From Thermoleophilia bacterium (GTDB taxonomy: Bacteria > Actinomycetota > Thermoleophilia > BMS3ABIN01): DNA of 64,000 nucleotides. The notes below the pieces were generated by a model. That model did not search any database and was not told where the DNA came from. It saw nothing but the letters and a program-made list of their open reading frames with translations. Where the stretch lies: the NCBI GenBank assembly GCA_020053595.1, contig JAGVMV010000028.1, positions 1 to 64,000 of the forward strand, read 5' to 3'. This document shows, in pieces, positions 53,171 to 63,000 of the stretch (the stretch's first letter is position 1; each line of letters opens with the position of its first letter). A program made the position numbers and the translations under genes.

Positions 53171-54163
53171 TCAGTCGACCGCCTTGAACGGCGGCTCGCC
53201 CGCGAGCTCACGGTACTTGCCCACCCAGGCCTCGATGCGCTGTTCGTACTTGTCGAGGATGGGGGAGCGGTTGTCACGTTTGTGCAGCTTGATGCGGTTG
53301 CGCCGCATCCGCATGGATGTCTCGGTCGCGGAGCTGATCAGGTTCTTTGCCTGCACATTGTTGACCAGGTATTCCACCAGGTCGCCGAATGGCCCTGTTA
53401 ACAGCCGCTCCAGCTGACGCTGGCGCCGACGCCATAAAGGGCTGCTGGCCAGGCGATAGCGACGGCGGTCCTGGTTTGGGCTCCAGGAGGGAAAGATATC
53501 GAAGATCCAGCGGTTGGCGTCGATGAACTTGTCGTAGGCGCCGTTGTTGAATGCGGGCAACGCTCCGAGTATCTCCCGGGCATAGAAAAGATTCTGGTTG
53601 CGGAAGACAAGGTCGCCCTCGGAGATGAAGACATTGAAGCAGATGTCCGGGTTATGGCTGAACCGGCGCCAGAGACGCAGGAAGAAATAGGCGGTCCAGG
53701 TGCGGCCGCGGGAACTGACGATCAGCAGGTCGACGTCGTCTCCGGCGGGCGAATTGAGCGCCGCCAGGGCTCCGGTGATGGCTGCGGCCCTGAGGAAAGG
53801 GATGCCCTGCAGGGGGATGAGCCGTCTGAGCGCGATCTCCAGCTGTTGCCGTGATTCAGCTTCGCGGTCGAGCCGGCGCTGGCAGTTCTCACCACGGCCT
53901 TCCAGAAAGTAGAAGTTGCCGTTGCGCTTGACGACGCCGGTGAGCGGCCCTTCGCTGTTCAGCCGTTCCTCCGCCTCGTCGATATTGATGGCGGTATCCG
54001 GCGCGAAGCGGACGATTTCTTCCAGCGTCAGCGGGAAATCGAAGATATCCGAATAGCAGAGAGACTTGATCAGGGCCTCATCCTGCACTTTGCGGGTCGC
54101 CGGCGTTGCCGCGGGAAGCGGTTTTTTTTCGGGATCGGGGAGTGGCTGGATTGATGGTTTCAT
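53171..54163 (-). CDS. nucleotidyltransferase-like protein
   Basis: A 330-residue cytoplasmic protein. The core FLRAAAITGALAALNSPAGDDVDLLIV resembles the minimal nucleotidyltransferase fold, where G-x-D-D-V-D-L-L-I carries the catalytic Asp pair. An N-terminal winged-helix-like stretch (SDIFDFPLTLEEIVRF) precedes it, and the C-terminus is basic and helical. The substrate is unknown. It converges on the phosphotransferase gene with a 3-base gap. Confidence 0.65.
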   Translation of the reverse strand: MKPSIQPLPDPEKKPLPAATPATRKVQDEALIKSLCYSDIFDFPLTLEEIVRFAPDTAINIDEAEERLNSEGPLTGVVKRNGNFYFLEGRGENCQRRLDREAESRQQLEIALRRLIPLQGIPFLRAAAITGALAALNSPAGDDVDLLIVSSRGRTWTAYFFLRLWRRFSHNPDICFNVFISEGDLVFRNQNLFYAREILGALPAFNNGAYDKFIDANRWIFDIFPSWSPNQDRRRYRLASSPLWRRRQRQLERLLTGPFGDLVEYLVNNVQAKNLISSATETSMRMRRNRIKLHKRDNRSPILDKYEQRIEAWVGKYRELAGEPPFKAVD

Positions 54164-54284
54164 GGCTGAATGATCACAGAAAAAAGTATAATGCCTTCGG
54201 GTGGCGAATCACAAACAGGAGATTTATTGATCCGGGTTGTAAAAGGGCGCATTGCGCCCGGCCCAGAGACGGAAAGGAGCGGCT

Positions 54285-55415
54285 TTGCGAGTAGCCATCG
54301 CGCATGAGTGGCTGACGACCCTCGGCGGTTCCGAACGGGTGGTGGAAACCCTGCTCGAGGAGTATCCGGGCGCGCCGGTCTATACCACTTTTCTGTCCGA
54401 TCGAAATCTGCCGGAATCGGTACGCAGCTGGGATGTGCGCACATCTTTCGTGCAGAAGCTGCCATTTCTGCACCGCGTCTCGCAGAAATATATCCCCCTG
54501 TTCCCGCTGGCCTTCGAGTCTTTTGACCTAACCGGTTATGACATCGTGATAACTTCGAGCTCCGCCTGCTCCAAGGGGGTCCTTACCGGACCGGAGACGC
54601 TCAACATCTGCTATTGCTATACGCCGTTGCGCTACGCCTGGCAGCCGCATCTGGACCAGAGGCTGGGCCATGCCAATCCGCTGGTCAAAGCGGGCAACGA
54701 CCTCGTCGTTCACTACCTGAGGCTTTGGGACCGCCTGGCCAGCGACCGGGTCGACCATTTCATCGCCATCTCTGACCATGTGGCGGCACGGATAGCAAAG
54801 TTCTATCGTCGCGAGTCCGCGGTTATCTATCCGCCGGTTGACGTCGGAAGATATCCGGTCATTGATTGTCCTCGTGACTATTTTCTGGTGGTATCCCGCC
54901 TGGTGCCGTACAAGCGCGTCGAGTTGGCGGTAGAGGCTTTCACCAAGTTGGGTCTGCCGCTGAAGATCGTCGGCGAGGGTCCGGAGCGGGCGCGGTTGCA
55001 GGCCATGGCCGGGCCGAATATCGAGTTTCTCGGTTTTGTCCCCGAAGCGGAATTGCCGGGGCTGGTGTCCGGCTGTCTGGCATTGATCTTTCCCGGGGAA
55101 GAGGATTTTGGCATCGTTCCCGTGGAGGCCATGGCGGCCGGGCGTCCGGTCATCGGCCTGGCCCGCGGCGGCCTGACCGAAAGCGCCGTGGACGGCAAGA
55201 CCGCGGTGATGTTCCCCGAACCCACGGCGGAGTCCCTGATCGATGCTTTGTCGCGTTTTAAGCCCGGCGACTTCGATCCCGCCAGGCTGAGCAAACACGC
55301 GGCGAAATTCTCCAAGGAGCGCTTCAAGAGGGAATTTTCCGCATTCGTGGCGGCGAAGGCAAAAGAGGCCGGAGTGGCAGGGGCCGGCAAAGGCGCCGGC
55401 CGCAAGCGCAAGTGA
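54285..55415 (+). CDS. GT4 glycosyltransferase
   Basis: A 376-residue enzyme starting with TTG at 54285; AAGGAG lies 5 bases upstream. It has the pattern HEWLTTLGGSERVVE, CYCYTPLRYAW, then the linker FLVVSRLVPYKRVELAVEAF, and the donor-site motif FPGEEDFGIVPVEAMAAGRPV. This subtype is common in exopolysaccharide loci. Its stop overlaps the next start by four bases, so the methyltransferase is coupled to it. Confidence 0.93.
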   Translation: MRVAIAHEWLTTLGGSERVVETLLEEYPGAPVYTTFLSDRNLPESVRSWDVRTSFVQKLPFLHRVSQKYIPLFPLAFESFDLTGYDIVITSSSACSKGVLTGPETLNICYCYTPLRYAWQPHLDQRLGHANPLVKAGNDLVVHYLRLWDRLASDRVDHFIAISDHVAARIAKFYRRESAVIYPPVDVGRYPVIDCPRDYFLVVSRLVPYKRVELAVEAFTKLGLPLKIVGEGPERARLQAMAGPNIEFLGFVPEAELPGLVSGCLALIFPGEEDFGIVPVEAMAAGRPVIGLARGGLTESAVDGKTAVMFPEPTAESLIDALSRFKPGDFDPARLSKHAAKFSKERFKREFSAFVAAKAKEAGVAGAGKGAGRKRK

Positions 55416-56452
55416 AGCTGACCGCTACCGATATTTTTCGTTGTCCCGTTTGCCGGGAAGAGCTGGTATTGGCGGTATCATCGGGCGAGGGTATTGAACC
55501 TGGCGAAGCCGGCGCGGCCAAAGGCGAAACCAGTACGGTTCCGAGCGGCGAACAGCTTCGATGTTCAGGTTGCGGTTCGGTTTATCTGGAACGCGAGGGT
55601 ATTCCCTGTTTCGTGCCCGAGGATCGTTTCTACGAGGGCAAGTTCACGGCGCCGACCCAGGACGGGGTGGCCCAGCGGACCGGAGCCCGGCGGGCGGTAA
55701 AAGCTTTTTACGACCGCTGGTCCTCAACCACGGTCAAGCACCAGTTCACCCGGGATTTTCTCGGCCGTTTCGGACCGGAGACACTCGTGCTCGATGTTGG
55801 CTGTGGTGGAGGTAACGAGGTTCTGGCACCCTGGCGCACGGTGGGTATCGACCTGTCGTTCGCGGGACTGAGATCGGCCAGGGAAATCTACCAGGCAGTG
55901 GCTACCGCTGACGCCACGGCGTTGCCTTTCGCGGACGGCACCTTTGACATCATCAACAGCTGGGATGTTTTCGGCCATGTTCCTTTTGAACAGAAAGGGG
56001 CGGTGCTCGCCGAATGGAAACGGGTACTCAAGCCCGGCGGCTGGATGCTTCATATCATCGAAGCCCATTGCACGGCGCCGTTCTACAGGCTGGTCCGCGG
56101 GGACCCGGCGCTCTTCGATAAATACTTCATCGAACTCGATGGCCACTATGGCCTGGAATTGCCCTCCGAGATCGAGGCGCGTTTCCGCGCCGCCGGCTTC
56201 GAGGTTGTCAGGAACTGGCCGTTTTTCCGCGCCGGGATCTTTCCGCCGGAAGAGTATTCCAAGCGGCTGGGGCCGGAGTACGCAGCGCGATCGCGGCTGC
56301 TGAAGAGCCTCGCCGGTTTCGGACACACCTGTGACAACAACAAGCAGCTGGACCGGGCGGCCAGCTTTGCTGCCGGAGTGCTGGCCCGCGCCCTGAACCC
56401 GTTATTGCCGTCCGACTGGGGCTCGACGGTTTTCATCGTGGCCAGGGGTTGA
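55412..56452 (+). CDS. methyltransferase with N-terminal zinc ribbon
   Basis: A 346-residue protein starting with GTG, overlapping the previous gene by 4 bases. A Trm112-like zinc ribbon (CPVCREELVL ... CSGCGSVYL) is interrupted by a Gly/Glu-rich insertion. The AdoMet fold follows: LVLDVGCGGGNEVLAPW, VGIDLSFAGLRSA and GTFDIINSWDVFGH. It probably modifies a sugar or lipid intermediate of the polysaccharide. Confidence 0.88.
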   Translation: MKLTATDIFRCPVCREELVLAVSSGEGIEPGEAGAAKGETSTVPSGEQLRCSGCGSVYLEREGIPCFVPEDRFYEGKFTAPTQDGVAQRTGARRAVKAFYDRWSSTTVKHQFTRDFLGRFGPETLVLDVGCGGGNEVLAPWRTVGIDLSFAGLRSAREIYQAVATADATALPFADGTFDIINSWDVFGHVPFEQKGAVLAEWKRVLKPGGWMLHIIEAHCTAPFYRLVRGDPALFDKYFIELDGHYGLELPSEIEARFRAAGFEVVRNWPFFRAGIFPPEEYSKRLGPEYAARSRLLKSLAGFGHTCDNNKQLDRAASFAAGVLARALNPLLPSDWGSTVFIVARG

Positions 56453-56472
56453 TGGATTAATACCTGTTGTAT

Positions 56473-56571
56473 GGTTCGGTTGGCGTGGAGGGTCAAAGTC
56501 GACAGCCGCGGACAAGAATTGTCGGATTAGCAGATGAGTGGTACGGTTCAGCCGGCGTCCGATGGTCAAAG
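56473..56571. repeat. imperfect direct repeat at convergent gene ends
   Basis: GGTTCGGTTGGCGTGGAGGG-TCAAAG (56473-56498) recurs as GGTTCAGCCGGCG..GATGG-TCAAAG (56545-56571). The second copy overlaps the end of the flippase gene. Possibly chance or a small duplication. Confidence 0.35.
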
Positions 56572-58077
56572 ACCCTCATTGGGCCGAATCTCCGGCGGCC
56601 CGGACGGGGCTGGTTTGCGGCTGAGGATCTCCCTGATCTCCTGCCAGGGGATGATGCCGAAAGCTACCACGGCCGGCGCGTAGACCAGCATTGCCAGGGC
56701 AATCACCACGAAGACGTTTATCCTGTCGCGCAGCAGCCAGACCAGCAGCCCCATCACCGCGGTCAACGCCGCCAGCTTCAGGGCCATGATGGCTGTCGCG
56801 GCCAGCGAGATGTTCCGCCTGAGCAACCAGAACATCTGTGTCAGGCCGATGATCTCGGTGATCAGCGTGGTAACCGCGGCGCCGGTGAAGCCAAAACGGG
56901 GGATGATCAACAGGTTCATGCCAATATTCAGGATCATGTTGGCCAGCCCGACTACCGCTACCGCCTTCTGTCGTTCGATGATGGTCAGCAGGTTCCCCTG
57001 GAGGAATGTGATGAACCAGACCGGCAGCGTCAATCCGAGTACCGCGAAGGCGGTGGCCGCCGGCAGGTAGGTATCCTTTAGCAGCGCCAGGATCAGGGGC
57101 TCGGCCAGCAGCCAGATGCCGACCGCCATGGGCAGCGACAGGGCCAGCAGCCAGCGTGCAGCCCTCTGGAATGGGCCGTCCAGGTTATCCCCGGGTGAGT
57201 TGAAGGCGCCGGCCAGCCGTGGGAAGAGAGCCGCCACCAGCCCGGCGGGCAGGAAGAGCAGAGCCGAGACCAGGTTGTAGGCGGCGCCGTATTGTCCGAC
57301 CTCCTCGTCACCGCGGAAGAAAGAGATCATGACGCTGTCGATGCGGAAATAGACCAGGTAGAAGGCGACGATCAGCCCGAAGGGCAGGGCTGCCTTGAGG
57401 TAGGCGCCCCATTTATCGCGCTCGAGCCGCCGCGCGAAGGGTCCGTATTTGCGCCAGGCGAATCCCACCGCCACGATGCCGCCGAAGAATTGCACGAAAG
57501 TGTTACTCAGGGCCACGGCGACGAAACCGCGCCCGGCGATGATGACCGCCACGCCCGCCGCGGCGAAGAGCACTTTTTCCATCAGCCAGAGGGAGGCCTG
57601 GATGTGCATGTCCTGCCGGGCGGCGAAGGCGATGGTGGAGGTATAGAACCAGGAGTAACCGATCTGGGCCAGCGCGAAGGCAACTACGGCCAGCGATGTC
57701 GACCGGTCCTTCCCCATCAATGGCAGGATGGCCAGCATGATTATCGCCGAGGTGCTGGAGAGCAATGTCTTGAGCACCAGGATGCCGGCCAGCCGCTGGC
57801 GCAGGAGTTCCGGTCTGCGGGCGATCTCGCGGATCGAGTATTCGTGCAGACCGATGTCGCCGAGGATGGAAAATATTTCCGCCAGCGAGAAGGCGAAGAC
57901 GTACTTGCCATAGTCGCCCGGGCCGAGTCGGCGGGCGAGGAAGAGGAAAAATATGAAGCCGATGGCGGCCCTGATGAACTGCGACGAACTGAGCAGTATG
58001 GCGTTAAGAGGAACCCGGCTTTTAGTGGTCAATTCATTCCCTGAACTGGACGGTATTTGTGCTATAGTATCGACCAT
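56566..58077 (-). CDS. polysaccharide flippase (MOP superfamily)
   Basis: A 503-residue protein with 13-14 transmembrane helices of the Wzx/MATE type. It moves undecaprenyl-linked repeat units to the outer face. Typical blocks are GFIFFLFLARRLGPGDYGKYVFAFSL and SIREIARRPELLRQRLAG. The ATG at 58077 is taken as start because the longer frame overlaps the divergent gene at 58087; a TTG at 58032 with GGGA upstream is also possible. The frame ends convergent with the methyltransferase. Confidence 0.9.
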   Translation of the reverse strand: MVDTIAQIPSSSGNELTTKSRVPLNAILLSSSQFIRAAIGFIFFLFLARRLGPGDYGKYVFAFSLAEIFSILGDIGLHEYSIREIARRPELLRQRLAGILVLKTLLSSTSAIIMLAILPLMGKDRSTSLAVVAFALAQIGYSWFYTSTIAFAARQDMHIQASLWLMEKVLFAAAGVAVIIAGRGFVAVALSNTFVQFFGGIVAVGFAWRKYGPFARRLERDKWGAYLKAALPFGLIVAFYLVYFRIDSVMISFFRGDEEVGQYGAAYNLVSALLFLPAGLVAALFPRLAGAFNSPGDNLDGPFQRAARWLLALSLPMAVGIWLLAEPLILALLKDTYLPAATAFAVLGLTLPVWFITFLQGNLLTIIERQKAVAVVGLANMILNIGMNLLIIPRFGFTGAAVTTLITEIIGLTQMFWLLRRNISLAATAIMALKLAALTAVMGLLVWLLRDRINVFVVIALAMLVYAPAVVAFGIIPWQEIREILSRKPAPSGPPEIRPNEGL

Positions 58078-58086
58078 CCCCGGTGA

Positions 58087-58851
58087 ATGAAAGCAGATGC
58101 TCCGGAAACACGCCACCACATGACTGCCTGGGAAGATAAATTCGTCCGCTTTGTTGCCGAGCGCTGGGTTTTCCAGGGCACGGATCCCCATGACTACACC
58201 CCCCGCACGCTCTTCGTCGCCTTCGGCGAGGATTTTCTCAGTCCGCTGCTGCAGCGCCATGAACATTTCGGGGCGCTCTATACGGGTATTCTGGGCGGAA
58301 AACGGATCGGATATATGAAGGTACCGCCGGGCACGGTCATCCTCGAGGGCATCATGCGGGCGCTGCAGTTCACCCGCGTCAACACGGTGATCGGGCTGGG
58401 CACCTGCGGAGCCCTGCAGCGGGAAATCGAGTGTGGTGATGTCGTCGTGGCTGACGCCGCCAAGGCCGGCGATTGCCTGTCGCTGCACTACGGCTTCGAC
58501 TACAACCAGGTCGTTCCCGCCGACGCGGCGCTATCCGCTTCGCTGGCGGGCTCCCTCGGGCGGAATAACCTTACGGTGCACAGTGGGCCGATTGTTACCA
58601 CCGGCTCGGTTCTGCGTGAAACGGAAGAGCTGATCGACAGCTGGAACCGGGACGGTTTTCTCGGGGTCGAGCTGGAAGCCTCGGCTCTGTTCGCCCTGGC
58701 TGACTGGATGAATATCCGCAGCAGCATAGCTTTGCTGGTCACCGACAGCCCGGTTCGCCGGGAGACCTCCGGGGTGTTGCGTGGCGACAAACGCGAGGCG
58801 TTCGTGCGGGGGATAATCGACTATATCGGCTCGCCGGAAATGACGGCGTAG
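58087..58851 (+). CDS. nucleoside phosphorylase family protein
   Basis: A 254-residue member of the PNP/UDP phosphorylase family. The blocks KVPPGTVILEGIMRAL, VIGLGTCGALQREIECGDVVV and LGVELEASALFALADWM hold the phosphate, base and ribose-binding positions. It splits nucleosides with phosphate. Its place in a polysaccharide and radical SAM locus is unusual; it might salvage 5'-deoxyadenosine or methylthioadenosine-type by-products. The flippase start is only 9 bases away on the other strand. Confidence 0.85.
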   Translation: MKADAPETRHHMTAWEDKFVRFVAERWVFQGTDPHDYTPRTLFVAFGEDFLSPLLQRHEHFGALYTGILGGKRIGYMKVPPGTVILEGIMRALQFTRVNTVIGLGTCGALQREIECGDVVVADAAKAGDCLSLHYGFDYNQVVPADAALSASLAGSLGRNNLTVHSGPIVTTGSVLRETEELIDSWNRDGFLGVELEASALFALADWMNIRSSIALLVTDSPVRRETSGVLRGDKREAFVRGIIDYIGSPEMTA

Positions 58852-58981
58852 ATATTCGGCGCGGATCGGCAAGTCTGCTCACGGCTACTTTGGTTTACCT
58901 TGCTTGATAACTTTTCCACGCCGTTCGATTCATGGTAATGGCAGTGACCTTGTGCTATCTTTGAAAAGGTGATTATTTCGC

Positions 58982-59680
58982 TTGAATACTGAAGATATCA
59001 AGACTTCCGGCAAGATTTCGGTGGCCATCATGACTCGCAACGAGGAGGCCACCATCGAGCAGGCCGTACGAGGTGTTTTGCCCTACGCCGACGAAACGCT
59101 GGTCATCGACGGCCATTCCACCGACCGCACCCGCGAGATCGCCGAATCCCTGGGGGCGAAGGTTTATCTGGATGGCGGCCATGGCAAGGGTGATGGTATC
59201 CGCAAGGCGGCAGAAGTCGCCGAAGGCGACGTCCTGGTCTACATCGATGCCGATCTTTCACACGATCCCGCCGACATCCCGGCTATGGTGGCTCCCATTC
59301 TGGCCGGCGAGGCCGACCTGGTGGTTGGTTCCCGCTGGATGGGCGGCAGCGACGAGCTGTTCGGGGACATGGGCAAGTTCATCCGCAGCACCGGCAGCTC
59401 GGTCATAACCTTATCGATTAATTATCGCTGGCATGTCAAGTTGACGGACAGCCAGAACGGTTTCCGGGCAATTTCGACGAAGGCCGCCAGGGCCATCACC
59501 CTCGAGGAGGAGATCTTCACCATCGAGCAGGAGATGATCATGAAATGCCTCAAGGCTGGCTTCAGGGTTACCGAGGTGCCCGCCCACGAATACCAGCGTG
59601 CGGCAGGCGACTCGCAGATCATCGTCTGGAAGGTCGCCCACAAATACGTCTGGTGCCTGATCAAGAACCTGGTCAAATAG
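58982..59680 (+). CDS. GT2 glycosyltransferase (dolichyl-P-mannose synthase-like)
   Basis: A 232-residue GT-A enzyme starting with TTG. Its blocks are VAIMTRNEEATIEQ, DGHSTDRTREIAE and the DxD-type DADLSHDP, then SRWMGGSDE. It probably adds a sugar to a polyprenyl phosphate, making the lipid-linked donor used by GT-C enzymes such as the GT39 protein at 34548. It lies 33 bases upstream of the first radical SAM gene of the trio and is likely cotranscribed. Confidence 0.9.
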   Translation: MNTEDIKTSGKISVAIMTRNEEATIEQAVRGVLPYADETLVIDGHSTDRTREIAESLGAKVYLDGGHGKGDGIRKAAEVAEGDVLVYIDADLSHDPADIPAMVAPILAGEADLVVGSRWMGGSDELFGDMGKFIRSTGSSVITLSINYRWHVKLTDSQNGFRAISTKAARAITLEEEIFTIEQEMIMKCLKAGFRVTEVPAHEYQRAAGDSQIIVWKVAHKYVWCLIKNLVK

Positions 59681-59713
59681 GGCCGGGACACCGGTCCCCG
59701 ATTTGATATTGCC

Positions 59714-61090
59714 ATGAAAGTCGTTCTCGTCGCCCCCAACTCCAAGGCTCACACCGTGACGCCGCCGCTCGGGATCGGTTACCTGGCCGCCGGTGTCCGG
59801 CAGCACGGACACGAGGTAGCCATCCTCGATCTGGCCAAAAAGCGGATGAACGCCCAAAAGGGCATCCGTGAGCTGGTGGCGCTGAAGCCCGAGCTTATCG
59901 GCATCAGCATTCTAAGTACCGCCTATCTGCCGGCGCGGGAGATCATTCAGGAGATCAGGCGAGAGCTGCCTGGTGTACCGGTGGTGGTCGGCGGTCCCCA
60001 TATAACAGCCTTGCCTGAGGATGCCCTGAGGAATCTCGGCGTCAGCGTTGGCGTGGTCGGCGAGGCGGAGCTGGCGTTCCCGGCGCTGGTAGACAAAATC
60101 GCCAACGGTGAGAGCCTCGATGGTGATCTGCCGAGCCTCTGCAGGCTGGAGAACGACAAGGTCACCTGTTCCGAGCGGGCGGATTTTTTACAGGACCTGG
60201 ACTCGCTGCCCTTCCCCGCCTGGGACCTGATGGATCCGCGCACCTATCCCGACCTGCCGCACCAACTGTTGCACCGCAAGTTTCCGGTGGGTTCGGTAAT
60301 GACCAGCCGCGGCTGTCCCTTCGACTGCACTTTCTGCGCCTCGACGACGCTGTGGGGCCGGGGATGGCGGACGCGTTCGCCGGAAAACGTGGTCGATGAG
60401 ATCGAGATGCTGGTGCGTGACTATGAGGTCAAGGAGATCCATATCGAGGATGACAATTTTACCCTGAAGCGCAGCCATGCGGCGGCGGTTTGCGAAGAGA
60501 TTTTAAGGCGTGGCCTGGATATCGTCTGGTGCACTCCCAACGGGGTGCGGGTCGATTCCCTGGACGACGAGATGGTGGCCCTGATGAAGCGCGCCGGCTG
60601 TTACGGACTCGGTTTTGGCATCGAGTCCGGCAGCCAGAGGGTGCTGGACTATAACAACAAGAAGCTGGACCTGGACAAAGTGGCCGCCAAGGTCGAGATG
60701 GTGCGGAGACATGGCATCGAGACCAACGGTTTTTTCATCGTCGGCCTGCCGGGAGAAGACGTGGAATCGATACGGGAGACTATACGTTTTTCAAAAAAGG
60801 TTCCTTTCGACCGCGCCAATTTCGGTCTGCTGGCGCCACTTCCCGGTTCGGAGATCTTCCAGAAATATGTGCTGGACAGGAACAAGGGCAAGGAGATTGA
60901 CTACACCACGTTTAATTACTTTACGCCATTTCCACTGGGCGATCTGACCGCGGAAGAGCTCAACCGGTGGCAGCGCCGGTCGGTATACAGTTTTTACGGG
61001 CGTCCGCGGCAGATGTGGAACCTGGTGCGCCATACGCGTCCGAGTCAGGTCGTGGAGATCTTCAAGGCGCTGATCCACTACAGCACCTGA
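59714..61090 (+). CDS. B12-binding radical SAM protein
   Basis: A 458-residue protein. The N-terminal cobalamin-binding domain (VVLVAPNSKAH, PPLGIGYLAAGVRQHGHEV, VVVGGPHITALPEDAL) is followed by the radical SAM 4Fe-4S motif SRGCPFDCTFC and a TIM-barrel core. It is likely a class B-type methylase or an enzyme that modifies lipids. The end has the FYGRPRQMW motif common to lipid- or sugar-modifying members. No substrate can be assigned. Confidence 0.9.
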   Translation: MKVVLVAPNSKAHTVTPPLGIGYLAAGVRQHGHEVAILDLAKKRMNAQKGIRELVALKPELIGISILSTAYLPAREIIQEIRRELPGVPVVVGGPHITALPEDALRNLGVSVGVVGEAELAFPALVDKIANGESLDGDLPSLCRLENDKVTCSERADFLQDLDSLPFPAWDLMDPRTYPDLPHQLLHRKFPVGSVMTSRGCPFDCTFCASTTLWGRGWRTRSPENVVDEIEMLVRDYEVKEIHIEDDNFTLKRSHAAAVCEEILRRGLDIVWCTPNGVRVDSLDDEMVALMKRAGCYGLGFGIESGSQRVLDYNNKKLDLDKVAAKVEMVRRHGIETNGFFIVGLPGEDVESIRETIRFSKKVPFDRANFGLLAPLPGSEIFQKYVLDRNKGKEIDYTTFNYFTPFPLGDLTAEELNRWQRRSVYSFYGRPRQMWNLVRHTRPSQVVEIFKALIHYST

Positions 61091-61178
61091 GAGGAAGTCT
61101 GTTTTCCTTGTTTCCAGAATTTTATCCGGAATATGTTCGCTACGATATTCGCGGGGTGCGAACGCCAAGGAGTTTTGA

Positions 61179-62600
61179 ATGATGAAAGTCCTGTTATTGA
61201 ATCCGCCGCCGGTCGACGGCGTCAACGTTGTACGCGAGGGACGCTGCATGCAGCGCACGGCTACCTGGACGACCGTCTGGGCGCCGGTCTCCCTGGCGAC
61301 CTCGGCGGCCGTGTTGCGAGACGCCGGTCTCGAGCCGCGGATAGTGGACGGCATTGTCGAGGAGATCGACCTGGCCGGGCTGGGCCGCCTGGTCGCTGAG
61401 TGGCAGCCGGGCCTGGTGGTCATCAACACGGCTACGCCGTCGATCGAGTCCGATCTGGCCCTGGGCGCCCTGGTGAAGGAGTCCTGGCCGGCGGCAAAAA
61501 CGCTGGCCATGGGCGTGCATTTGAGCGCGCTGCCGGAGGAATGCCTGGCGATGGGGCCGGATATCGACATGCTGGTACGAGGCGAACCGGAATACACCAT
61601 CCGCGACGCGGCGCTGGCACTGGCAGCCGGCGAGCCGCTGGACGGAGTAGCCGGGCTTTCCTGGCGTGGCGACGACGGAGCGGTTCATCACAACGAGAAG
61701 CGCCCTTTCATCGCCGACCTGGACGAGCTGCCCTTCCCCGCCTGGGACCTGGTGGACACCGGCAACTACCGCCTGCCTTTCAGCAACAAACGATTCCTGC
61801 TGGTCGCCAGCGCCCGAGGCTGCCCGTACGGCTGCACCTTTTGCGCCAACAAGGTCTATTACGGTGCGCGGCTGCGCAAGCGTTCGCCGAAGCGCATCGT
61901 CGATGAAATCGAATGGGTAGTGAAAGAGTTCGGCATCACCGACTTCCTGGTCTGGTCGGAGTCGTTTACCAATGATCAGGAATATGCCATCGAGACAGCC
62001 GGGGAGATCATACGCCGCGGCCTGAAGATCGACTGGGTGAGTAACAGCCGGGTAGACACGGTTTCGGAAAAGTTATTAAAAACGATCAAGGCCGCCGGTT
62101 GCTGGATGATCGGTTACGGCATCGAGAGCGGTAACCAGCAAGTGCTGGACTCGGTGCGCAAGGGCACCAGCCTGCAGCAGGCTGTGGACGCCGTGCGCAT
62201 GGCGCAGGAAGCGGGGCTCGAGGTAACCGGCCACTGCGTTCTGGGATTCCCGGGAGAAACCGAGGAGACCATGCAGCAGACTATCGATTTCGCCAAGCAT
62301 CTGAAGCTGGACTATGTGCAGTTCTACTGCGCTGTCGCCTTCCCCGGCTCCCCGCTCTACCAGCAATGTCTGGACAGCGGCTGGCTCGATGAGTCCGACT
62401 GGAAGTATTTCGAGCAGAACTTCTCGGTGATCAGCACGCCGCAGCTGGCCGCCGTCCAGGTGATGAAAGCCCGGGACAAGGCCTTCAGGCAGTATTACCT
62501 GCAGCCGCGCGTTGTCTGGAACACGGTCAAGAAAATACGCACTCCCGGCGACCTGGCCAACTTCGCCCGCATGGTCAAGGATTTCCTCAGCTGGGTCTGA
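61179..62600 (+). CDS. B12-binding radical SAM protein
   Basis: A 473-residue paralogue of the preceding enzyme. AGGAG lies 7 bases before the ATG-ATG start. The cobalamin domain begins KVLLLNPPPVDGVNVVREGR, and the cluster motif is ARGCPYGCTFC. It is about as long as its neighbour but clearly diverged, so they probably catalyse different steps. It is followed, on the opposite strand, by the SMR-type transporter pair. Confidence 0.9.
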   Translation: MMKVLLLNPPPVDGVNVVREGRCMQRTATWTTVWAPVSLATSAAVLRDAGLEPRIVDGIVEEIDLAGLGRLVAEWQPGLVVINTATPSIESDLALGALVKESWPAAKTLAMGVHLSALPEECLAMGPDIDMLVRGEPEYTIRDAALALAAGEPLDGVAGLSWRGDDGAVHHNEKRPFIADLDELPFPAWDLVDTGNYRLPFSNKRFLLVASARGCPYGCTFCANKVYYGARLRKRSPKRIVDEIEWVVKEFGITDFLVWSESFTNDQEYAIETAGEIIRRGLKIDWVSNSRVDTVSEKLLKTIKAAGCWMIGYGIESGNQQVLDSVRKGTSLQQAVDAVRMAQEAGLEVTGHCVLGFPGETEETMQQTIDFAKHLKLDYVQFYCAVAFPGSPLYQQCLDSGWLDESDWKYFEQNFSVISTPQLAAVQVMKARDKAFRQYYLQPRVVWNTVKKIRTPGDLANFARMVKDFLSWV

Positions 62601-62604
62601 TTTG

Positions 62605-63000
62605 TCAGCCGGCCGCGGCCAGGGCGATTCCCGCGAAGATCAATCCCACGCCAAAAAGTTTTCCCGCGGATACCGGTTCCTTGAAATAGGACCAGGCAAT
62701 GAACATTATCAGCGTGAAGTTGAGGCCGATCATCAGGGGGTAGGCCTGGGAAAGATCGAGAATCCGCAGAACCGTGATCCAGAGGATCTGGGAGACACCG
62801 TAGACGGCAACACCGCCGAGTATCGCCGGTTTCAGGAAAGTGCGCGGCAGATGATGGACCTCCAGCAGTTCTTCCTCGCTCTCCCGGGAGGCTCCGACCT
62901 TCAGCAGGGTGTTGCCTAAGGAAGCGGTGGCGGAGGTCAGGATAACGAGGATGATTCTGGTCAGCAGGTAGATGTCGAAATCGGGCAAGATGTCAATCAT
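62605..63000 (-). CDS. SMR/EamA-type small membrane transporter subunit 1
   Basis: A 131-residue protein with four transmembrane helices (LTRIILVILTSATASLGNTLL, GGVAVYGVSQILWITVLRIL, AYPLMIGLNFTLIMFIAW, GVGLIFAGIALAAAG). The start is taken at the ATG at 63000. It overlaps the gene upstream by 8 bases, and both resemble ArnE/ArnF-type undecaprenyl-linked sugar flippases, which work as heterodimers. The fold also suits drug or lipid export. Confidence 0.8.
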   Translation of the reverse strand: MIDILPDFDIYLLTRIILVILTSATASLGNTLLKVGASRESEEELLEVHHLPRTFLKPAILGGVAVYGVSQILWITVLRILDLSQAYPLMIGLNFTLIMFIAWSYFKEPVSAGKLFGVGLIFAGIALAAAG